Assembly: GCF_014356525.2 (NCBI RefSeq)
Contig: NC_052505.1
Span: forward strand, 13,681,098-13,745,097
DNA: 64,000 nt
Direction of reading: 5' to 3'
Origin: Nilaparvata lugens
Taxonomy: Eukaryota; Arthropoda; Insecta; Hemiptera; Delphacidae
Part shown: piece after piece, positions 52,151-61,720 of the stretch
Layout of the letters: the number at the start of each line of letters is the position of its first letter
Position numbering within the stretch: position 1 is the stretch's first letter
The notes under the pieces: model-generated
The model's input: only the letters and a program-made list of their open reading frames with translations
Database searches by the model: none
Told to the model about the DNA's origin: nothing
Made by a program: the position numbers and the translations under genes

Positions 52151-53214
52151 CTTCAAAACAAACCATATTATTCAAATAGAACAAATCATAATATTCACAA
52201 GTTACAAAGACAAGCATAAATATCTATATATATAAAAGCGAAATGGCACGCACTCACTCACTGACTGACTGGCTCACTCACTCACTTGCAGCACTAAAAA
52301 TCTACCGGACCAAAAACGTTCATATTTGGTATGTATGTTCAGTTGGCCCTTTAGAGGCGCAATAAGAACGGATTTGGAAAATTTTCCAAAGATACGCCCA
52401 AAATCTGCGTTTTTCCAGCGTTTCTTTAGCGTTTTCTAAGCTTTATCGAGAACAAATGAACAGAAAATGTTCAAATTTAGTAGAGAAGCTCAGCTAGGGT
52501 GTAATAATGTTGTGTTAGATGGAATTTGAAATAACGTCAAAGATATGCCCAAAACTAGCGGTTTTTTGCTTTTTCTCAGATTTATCGAGAACAAATGAAC
52601 ATAAATTGTTAAAATTTAGTACAGAAGCTAAGCTATGATGTAATAATGTTGTGTTAGAAGGAATTTGAAATAACGCCAAAGATACGCCTACAATTAGCGG
52701 TTGTTTGCGTTTTCTCAGTTTTTTCATCAAGTAATAGACAGAAAATGTTCAAATTTGGTACAGAAGTTTAGCTAGGGTCTAAAAATTTTGTGATGAGGTG
52801 AATTTAATTCATCAAAGATACGCCCAAAATCAGCGTTTTTCCAACATATCCTAACGAAGTTCTCCACCCTGCACTAAATAATTGAAATGAATCGGTGATT
52901 AAATCGAGCGAGGAAGTACTTTGACTTTCTGATGGAATGAAGCATTCTCAAATGAAAAATGCAAGCGAGCCCGCTGATCTCATTTTTGGACGATCCAGTC
53001 GGGGGTCCAGGGGGCGGAGCCCCCTGACTAGACGGATATGGCGAGCGAAGCTAGCCTGACTGCTAGTTATTCAATAAATTTGATTGAAAATAATTTTCCA
53101 GTAACTATTCATACTTACAAAGCTCACAGCGCAATCCATAGTATCCCTTGGGACATTCGCAAGTATCTTTCTGCACGCATTTACCTCCATTCTCACACTT
53201 TTCTGCACATATTC
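51944..53214 (-). CDS. shf: Wnt inhibitory factor 1 / shifted, EGF-repeat part (partial)
   Basis: WIF1 and its fly homologue Shifted are secreted proteins with a WIF domain followed by five EGF repeats; Shifted helps Hedgehog spread through the matrix, while vertebrate WIF1 binds Wnts. Two exons are visible: 53214-53119 encodes [20 protein letters not shown] and one complete EGF repeat, and 52150-51944 encodes two more ([38 protein letters not shown]). Joined, the junction reads CELSKCVIPC, against CEISKCPQPC in human WIF1 as I recall it. All 18 cysteines are in place. The upstream WIF domain exons are not seen and should lie to the right on the minus strand. A donor after CNQ shows that a further exon lies to the left. 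Confidence 0.88.
52223..53066 (+). mobile_element. Nonautonomous Helitron with canonical ends
   Basis: It begins TCTATATATATAAAAGCG and ends CTAG, inserted between A (52222) and T (53067), the Helitron target. A 7-bp hairpin (GGCGAGC-GAA-GCTAGCC, 53040-53056) sits 6 nt before the terminal CTAG. The interior has three diverged repeats of about 150 bp containing GAGAACAAATGAACA. It encodes no Rep/helicase. It makes up about 87 percent of the shifted/WIF1 intron. Confidence 0.9.
53119..53214 (-). CDS. shf: shifted/WIF1 exon with EGF repeat 3
   Basis: The acceptor TTGATTTTGTTCTAG precedes GAATATGTGC, and the donor is GTAAGT after GAGCTTT. The 96-nt exon holds exactly one six-cysteine EGF repeat ([25 protein letters not shown]). 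Confidence 0.88.
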
Positions 53215-53633
53215 CTAGAACAAAATCAACAAAAACTATCAATTAAAATCATATAAAAGTACTAAATCATACTACGGGGCTACAAGTTAATTTATCATTT
53301 ACAGGTTATACGTTTGAAGTAAATCTTTTCCATAATACTTATAGATATTTTGTGAACTGAACGAGGTTCGGAAGAGATAGATATGTCTAAACTCAAGAAG
53401 AAGATGAAGAAAGAAAAAAAGAAGATATAGATGAAGGTTCAACGGTAAAAGCCATAAGAAAATTATACTGGAGAAGGAGGAATAGAAACAACTAAGCGTG
53501 CAGAAAAATAAGAGACTACAGAAATGTCTAAAAATCAGAACATGTTCATTGCATTTTCCAATTTCGTTTTCCACGACAGCTAGTAGACGCATAGTTGCCG
53601 CTATTATTGTCCCTGTGTGCAGACTGCTCTATA

Positions 53634-54224
53634 CAGAGTGATTATAAAATGACTTTACAACTTTGAAAGCACATAAATATTTATTGAAATTACTTACAGA
53701 ATTGAGAAAGGTGTCATTTTGTTACAAAACACTTCAAGTAAAAGGAAACTTGTCCATCTTGTTCAGCATGACGGTGAACCACCTCATTTCCACGGAGAAG
53801 TTCGGGATTTCCTGGACAATCGCTTTCAACTTCGCTGGATTGGCCGCCCTACTCGGCCAATTGCATGGTCACCCCACTCACAGGATTTAACACCAATGAA
53901 TTTCTTCCTGTGAGGATTCATTAAGGATATGGTTTATGTTCCGCTTCTACCAAACAATTTTAAAGATCTCTGAAATCGGATCACATTTTGATCGCTGCGG
54001 TTGCACAAGTTACGTCTGATATGCTGTACGAGTGTGGCAAAAAAATCTATTATCGGTGGGATGTATGTCGCATTACCAACGGTTGTCACATCGAACCAAA
54101 ATAGCACCCACACCATAAACTTGAAGTGTTTCGTAACAAAATGACACATTTCTCAATTCTGTAAGTAATTTCAATAAATATTTATGTGCTTTCAAAGTTG
54201 TAAAGTCCTTTTATAATCACTCTG
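53634..54224 (+). mobile_element. Internally deleted mariner-type element with 106-bp TIRs
   Basis: CAGAGTGATTATAAAATGAC at the left and its inverse (GTCCTTTTATAATCACTCTG) at the right abut TA on both sides (53632-53633, 54225-54226). The arms extend to ACACTTCAAG (53739) and its inverse at 54119. The middle holds a transposase remnant on the plus strand. Confidence 0.92.
53739..54010 (+). pseudogene. Mariner-type transposase remnant
   Basis: The plus-strand frame includes LVHLVQHDGEPPHFHGEVRD, FLDNRFQLRWIGR and SPHSQDLTPMNFFL, then a stop. These correspond to the C-terminal catalytic region of IS630/Tc1-mariner DDE transposases (HDGAPPH and SPDLTPxDFFLW blocks). Stops and the missing N-terminal two thirds make it nonfunctional. 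Confidence 0.88.
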
Positions 54225-54534
54225 TACATATTCGTAAAATATATATCGAAAAGTATGAACTCAAAATCGTTTTGGGTCTATTAATAAGCGAATAATAAGC
54301 CTGTTTCCCCCATTTCCAATCATTTTATGATAGTTTTCTTGTCTTTGTTGAATGAATGAATAAAAAAAATCGATTGAAATAGATCCTCCTATAGAATATA
54401 TTTACACATATCACATGTTGATGTTCTATAAATTCGTGAGAGAAACAGCACAATATTTCCTTATTTTTCTCTCCAGATCATTTCAATTATGTTCTTTTTT
54501 TGTAAAAATGAAAAATTAAGAATTATATTAATGT

Positions 54535-54785
54535 TTTATACTTTTTCAACACAGCTTTTTTACTCTGTTGTATATCCATACTTTTTCACTGTTGAAATTA
54601 AACTTGAATTTTAAAAAACACTTTTGAAGTAAAAATAAACTTACTTTTGTAGTGACGATCGTTTCGACCTGCTGTTGGTTACTACAAAACTACACTACAA
54701 AAGTAAGTGTATTTTCACTTCAAAAGTGTTTTTTAAAATTCAAGTTTACAGCTTTTTTGTTGTACAATGCGAATAATAGGTTCAC
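54535..54785. mobile_element. Palindromic element, about 250 bp
   Basis: AACTTGAATTTTAAAAAACA and CTTTTGAAGTAAAAATAAAC at the left pair with GTATTTTCACTTCAAAAGTG and TTTTTTAAAATTCAAGTTTA at the right. The loop includes GTAGTGACGATCGTTTCGAC. Confidence 0.85.
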
Positions 54786-55193
54786 TTAATATGATGTCCA
54801 TACTTCTTATTAGTTTTATAGAGTAAATCAAACCTACAGTTTAAACTCCTCAACTATTATACTTGAATATTTGTTATTATTAACGCATTTTTTTTTCTTT
54901 TTTTCTCTGCTTTCATCAATTTTCTTTCCACAGTGGCACATGTTTCCCCTTAACCTGTTTCTATGATCAATTGTATTCTTTTTATAACTTATTATCTTTA
55001 TTCTGTATCTATTATTTATACTTAGATTACTCTCAATTAATTATGGTTTCCTCATATTTTTCTTATATATTTGTAAATTCCATGTACTGTATCTCTTATT
55101 TTTTTAGTCTTCTTCTTCTTACAAACAAGGATTAGGCTTTAACCTGTTCCGACTCACATCTAGTCAATTATTCAATTAAACATAAAAATCCTA
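54786..55193. other. Intergenic sequence, no gene seen
   Basis: T-rich on the plus strand; no coding frame. Confidence 0.4.
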
Positions 55194-55560
55194 TTATTGC
55201 CACCGCTTGCGTGGTCTGCCAACATTTCTTTTGCCTACTGGATGATAATTATAGACTTGAAATGGTATTCTTTTAGCTGACATTCTTTGAACATGCTCCC
55301 TCCATTGATGCCGATTCTCCGTAACTCTTTCATTCATGCTGCAGATTTTCAATTCTTTCCTAATATCTTCATTCCTGGAATGATCTCTTCTGTCACATCC
55401 CTTGGTTCTTCGGAGAAATCTCATCTCGGCTGCCTGCACAGCCGAGTAAAAACACTACTTTCAAGTGGCTTCGTAGTAACCCATGATTCACTACCATAGA
55501 GGAGGATTTTTTTAGTAACTTGCTTAATACGATTGTAAATTGTAGTGAAGACTGTTTTGG
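55194..55560 (-). pseudogene. LINE ORF2 C-terminus remnant
   Basis: Minus-strand frames give IYNRIKQVTKKILLYGSES with WVTTKPLESS, then after one frame change QAAEMRFLRRTKGCDRRDHS, and ENRHQWREHVQRM and GKRNVGRPRKRW. These are hallmarks of the tail of arthropod LINE ORF2 proteins (LYGSExW, AEMRFLRR, GRPRKRW). It is a third LINE type in the window. Confidence 0.85.
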
Positions 55561-55727
55561 GCTTGATGCCTGTAGTCTTCTTTGTTCTGTAATGAATAAA
55601 TAATACTCTACATTTGTTTTATGTTACTATTCAGTGTCAGATTGTTATCCTTTCTATCAAACTTTTATGTTTTAGCATCCTTATTTATTCAAACTTTTTG
55701 TTTTTTTTTTTTTGTAGGACTGCAGCC

Positions 55728-55854
55728 ATGTTTAGCCAGCAAATACGACGCAGGCTCTCGCAGTCTTCAAAAGAAATTAGCAGTATGATCAGGGTGAACC
55801 ATGCCGGAGAACTGGGCGCTGACAGAATATACGCTGGCCAAATGGCTGTATTAG
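55728..55854 (+). CDS. COQ7: COQ7 coding exon 1 (codons 1-43)
   Basis: A T-tract and TTTGTAG acceptor end at 55717, ten bases before the ATG; the donor is GTCAGA. The exon encodes the leader and [20 protein letters not shown]. The ATG is the only one in frame before the conserved domain. Confidence 0.95.
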
Positions 55855-58800
55855 GTCAGATTAGATACAATAGGTTTCATTTTATGTACAAATCATACAA
55901 ATACTGAAGATACAACCAAGGAAAAACACTTCTGTTCTATGGCTGTGGAAACATAGTAAATATACATATTTATTCAATTTTCTGTGAAAGTAGGTAGTTG
56001 ATATAATTATTAGATAGAGAAGCGATTGGTTTAGTGGTCGAGCTGATAATCTATCGATAAGTTGAAGCTTAGGTTTTTTCTGAACCACGCAGCGTTATTG
56101 CGTGATCCGTCATCAGTGATACGCGGAAATCACGCGTGCGTGATAAAAAAAAACGTGTGTTTTATCTGGCACCAACCTCGCAGCGCGCGATTATATTTTC
56201 AGTCATAGACAACATAGATGTCTGACACGTTGTTGTAGCTTTGATGCTGGACGAAGAGGATAATGAAGAAAATCGACTAATGAATTTTGTAAATGAAAAC
56301 CCTTTGAACTTTTTATTGACAGAGAGGAAGAAGGGCTTCTTACAATTTTGACTTCCAGGTATCCGTTGGATAATGAAACCAAGTTAAGGGAATATTTTAG
56401 GCTTTCAACACATTTTGTTTTATGAGGAACTATTCTGTGAATAGTGAACCTCGCGCAGTTATGAACCACAGCTCCCTCTAATACTAATACTGTCCATCAG
56501 TGTAAATTCTGTCCTGTCCTGTTGTGTCGGCGAGATATCGGTGTGAAAACGGCTAATGGTTGATTTGGCTGTTTGGGTTGGTGTATTAACAATGCTCTTG
56601 GATTCATTTAAATTCAATGCAACATTGGATTCCCTAGTTACTGTTGCATTTTATAATAACCAGTGTCGTATCCAGGGGGGATATAGGGATGTATTTTTAA
56701 ATTTGAAAAATAATTGAAAAAACAGTGAATGAATCTCAGTTGAAACTAAGCCTAATACTATGGTGTTGAAAATTGTATAAAAATTTGAGCCGAAATTATA
56801 GTTTGCTATCTAAAATGAGTAGGCCTATTCAGGGTGCTAAAACATTACTTTTTTAAAAATTGAATTACAAGTAAAATTCCATTCCATTCTATTTGTTATT
56901 CAATAAAAAAGCATAGGCCTATGAGTCTATGACATTTTCAAAAGGAAATCGAAATAATAATTAGCCAACTTGAACAAAAAACCTTGAATGGAATGTTATT
57001 TTTCAGTGCAAATCGCGTAAAATCGAACTAATTTGAAGGTGTATTATCAACATTTTCAGTAATCCCAAAAGCAATACTAGCCCCCCGGTAACCCCCAAAA
57101 GTTGAGGTTCTTCCCACGTCAATGTTATGATCCCCCATAATTTTTTCTGTATACTCCCCTGTCAACAACACGTGGCATCACTAGAAGATGGTGGAATGAA
57201 GAAGGTGGAATGGCGACTACTGGCAAATAACTACTGCGTGCCACGCTGGGATCCCAGACTTGAGTGCGCGACGCAGAGGGATCACGCATTGCTGAATTGG
57301 CGGGAATCACAGAGAATTGCGCGCGTCAAGTCAGAGAAAACACATCCGTAGCAATAGCTGCAGCAGACTTTTGCATGATTACGTCATCCCGCATCACGCA
57401 GTGACGCTGCGTGGTTCAGAGAAACTTAGGCTTGAGACCCATGCGATTGCTACTCCCGTTGTGAGGATGACCCCACAAGAGTCGACTCCTCTAAATATCA
57501 TTCGAGTTCAAAACCGCTTTCCGGTGGTCGGAATACACCTGAAGGTCTAGTCCAGTCATCATCGTCATCCGTCTCATTACGTCCCTAGATAGAGCTCATG
57601 TGGGCATTACAATCAACAAAATTCAAAAAATAAAATTGAGGAAAATAAAAATCTATTCCGTTTTTTGTCTATAAGTATCATATTCTTGTCAATTTTTTTC
57701 TCTATAAAAAGTTTAAGGTCAGCATAATAATATTGAATGAGGGAAGCTAATTCCAGTTTAGAGATAATTACTCTTCGTATGTTTTACTCTACTATACGAA
57801 GGCTTTCACCAATCGACTCTAATTATTATTAACCTTCCGGCAGTCGCGCTGTTGTAAGAAGTACAACAGTGTCAGTTTTTTTGCTGTACAAAACTATTGA
57901 TTGGGGTGGTGTCAGTGAATGAGTCACCTATGCATTCCAAAACTTCCCCCCCATCACTCCACTGCAGTTGCAGTATCAACCAAGCAATGGTTTAATCTTT
58001 AGGTGCCATTTAGTCGCGACAGTGCATAAGTCGCACTGTGCATAAGGTAGGGAAAGACTGTATACGGGGACTGTAAACGAACCAATAACACAGAATTGAT
58101 GGCTTTGCTTGATGTACCTTATAGGGCTATGAAATGGTAACCATCCAAATGTTCACTGGCGTAAAATAATCCAAGGAGATGGAAAAAGTAACTATACAAT
58201 TAATTAATATGTTTTGACAGTAAACAGAGTACATAACACTTGGAAAATTGGATGTTGTACAAAATACAACACGCGACTCTCGTGTGATTGAGAAGGGCGC
58301 GACTACCGGAAGGATAATTAATCGACTTTAATTACTTATTAATCGACTTTAACAATCATTCTTGAAACAATTCTGCAAATCAAGTTTGTTTTCAACGGAA
58401 TTCACTCACTCTTTCGTCCTTTTTTGATGATACAACAGGATAACTGTGAAAGTCCTTGAAAAATTGTAGTACTATATCATTACAAATCACTTTTTTGTAA
58501 TTAATTAGCTTTCCGGCCCGGTTTCTTGGACACTTTTCAAATTTTATGAACCATCAAATCTTATGGACCATTAAAGCATTATTAAATCCATAGGCCTCAT
58601 TCGATTTTATAAGTGTCATAGATACGGGGCCTCAGTCTGTCAAATCACTTGTTTTGTAATTAATTAGCTTTCCGGCCCGGTTTCTAGGACACTTTTCAAA
58701 TTTTATGAACCATCAAATCTTATGGACCATTAAAGCATTATTAAATCCATAGGCCTCTTCGATTTTATAAGTCATAGATACGGGGCCTCAGTCTGTCAAA

Positions 58801-61679
58801 TTACTTGTTTTGTAATTAATTAGCTTTCCGGCCCGGTTTCTAGGACACTTTTCAAATTTTATGAACCATCAAATCTTATGGACCATTAATGCATTATTAA
58901 ATCCATAGGCTTAATTGTTCATTCGATTTTATAAGTGTCATAGATACGGGGCCTCAGTCTCATATTGCATGAGGTATTATGGCACAGCCTACGCTAAACT
59001 GACATAAATAATGTGCAATAGATATAGTAGCCTGTGTGTAATTATGGAGTAGCCTGTTCAAGATTTGTGGTAGGATTTTAATGATAATTACGTTGATGTT
59101 GATTTGCTTCAGAAATTAGAGAATAAAAATATGAATGGTATTTAAAGAGGGTACTGAGATTTATATTTTTATTTATATTTATAGGAAGTACACCGGTGGG
59201 ACCGAAGATTCAAGAAATGTGGGACCAGGAGAAAGCACACAAGGCCAAATTCGAGGAGTTGATATCCAAGTATAGAGTGCGACCCACTGTCATGGTTCCG
59301 CTATGGAATGTTGCCGGATTTGTGTTGGGTGCAGGTCAGTTATTCAAAACAAATAGAAACTCTACTCCAGAAACCTTCATTTCAATAAATTATTCGTTGT
59401 TCAAAAGTTTTTAATTAGGGCTATTTCATCCAAACCTAGACGTTACCTCAGTAACGATCTTTTTATTGATTTCAATGTTTTAACGTTGAGACAGTTGTAC
59501 ACTAAAAGCCTTCTTCACTTTATACTGAAAAATAAGAATAATTTCAACCTGCGTGAGCCCATATACCACTTAAGACCTTCTAGCATAATCTACGATAATG
59601 ATCGGACCGTGCTTGATGTATGTCGTCGACAATTCATCTATGTATCGAATGAATTGATGAATAGTCTTCCTCGAGACTTCCTGAATATTGGAAAAGGGAA
59701 AAATTGGATAAATATATACTTGAATATAAGCTTAGTGAACTCCTGTTCCACTGTAATAAATTGATGAACAGTCTTCCTCGAGACTTCCTGAATATTGGAA
59801 AAGGAAAAAAATTGGATAAATGTATACTTGAATATAAGCTTAGTGAACTCCTGTTTCACTGTAATAAATTGATGAACAGTCTTCCTCGAGACTTCCTGAA
59901 TATTGGAAAACGGAAAAATTTGGATAAATATATACTTGAATATAAGCTTAGTGAACTCCTGTTCCACTGTAATAAATTGATGAACAGTCTTCCTCGAGAC
60001 TTCCTGAATATTGGAAAAGGGAAAAATTTGGATAAATACTTGAATATAAGCTTAGTGAACTCCTGTTTCAATAGTCTCCCTAGTTTTGAATCTAAAAGAT
60101 CTTGAGTTACTTCCTCACGATTTAAAACAGTTTGCACCTATTTGATTGCTTCAGTAACTTATCATCAATTGTTTTGTTTGTTCTGTTGGTTTAGTTTCAT
60201 AGTACTTCTTTTCATTCTTCTTTTTTTCTAGTTAACTTGTTCATAGTATCATAGTAGTACCGTAGTGTAAATAAATATAATTACAGTCATCGTTGGTAAT
60301 TGCAAAACCATTAGGTTCCATAAGCATAACTATTAAATAGTTATGTGAACTTTGTTGTCCAACTAGTCTAATGCTTGTTTTATTCATAATCTTGCTTTCT
60401 TCTCTATATACTCTCTTTCACCTCATCTCTGGAAAGTTTCCACTTTTATTTTCTTAGGTACCTACGTTAGTTATAATTATCAACTCGTTTGTAATTTTCT
60501 TTGTGTCTGATCATTTTTTAATAACCTACCTGCGCACAGGTTTTAAACCTATGCAGGTATCATTTTCCCTCAAATATTACCCGTAATTATTTATAATAGA
60601 CATAGTAATTATTCTAGCAGCAATGTTACTTTCTTTTTAATAAACTATGAATATATAGCTACATTTAGCATCAACTTGTGATATGCATGCTAATGCAATA
60701 AGTAAGTTCCCTTATTGTTTTTCGTTTTCTTTGTTTGTAATGTTTTTTGGAAAATGAAGTTCAAAAGTACTCCAAATAGATTTGCTGTATTTTCATGGTT
60801 TTATCTTAAAGAAAATATATATTAAGAAGATATTCCAAGGTATTGGTCGTTTATGTTCCAAATTTAAAGTCGATTTCTAGTTAATTGTCGACTACTGTCT
60901 TGGCCGGGTGAGAAAGTTAGAACGGCACAGTATGAGAGACTACCAGTGTCACATAGCTTCACGAAAAAATCTGGTGTGGCGCACTCACACAACTTTCCTG
61001 AAAATTGAACACCTGACGCTAGTGTTCACGCGCATCTCAAGTCTACTATTCAAAGATCTGAGTCAGCTGGTGACAGGACAATAACGCTGGAGACACATGA
61101 GGTCTGCTATATCTTCATAGTAAATGGTTTAATAGAATCAACAGTTGCTAATAATTTGCAATTTAATAATCACATTTTCTCGAATTTCGAGCTTATTTTC
61201 AATTTTAGGTGAAAATGTTACTGAACAGCAACGTTAGTAGACAGTCTACTAACTTTGACTGAACATTACTTGTAGAGATTTTCATGCTCTATCTTTTCCA
61301 CTTGAAATTGTTTGTTTAAATTGTATCTGTGAAGCATGATAATTGGAAATCAAACCATTGGAAATCATTTAAAATCAAACTTTGCATGGATGGGGCGAAG
61401 CTCCTGAAATTTTTACACAAATGGGACTTGTGGCCGTTGATAGAGCTTATCAATGACTATTTTAGGTATAAATTTGATCAAAATCGTTGGAACCGTTTTT
61501 GAGAAAATCTCGAAAAACCCTGTTTTTGACAACATTTTCGCCATTTCAGCCGCCATCTTGAATTGCATTCGATCGAAACTGTTCGTGTCGGATCCTTATA
61601 TTGTAAGGACCTTAAGTTTCAAATTTCAAGTCATTCCGTTAATTGGGAGATGAGATAACACACACACACACACACACAC

Positions 61680-61720
<41 letters not shown>

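Noticed and set aside
51956..52235. Plus-strand arginine/glycine/histidine-rich frames
   Set aside because: They are antisense to the cysteine-rich WIF1/shifted exon, which has an exact EGF cysteine pattern.
59638..60137. Repeat protein gene on either strand
   Set aside because: The plus-strand frame is the amplified end of a LINE ORF2 and the minus-strand frames are its mirror; no independent start or domain.
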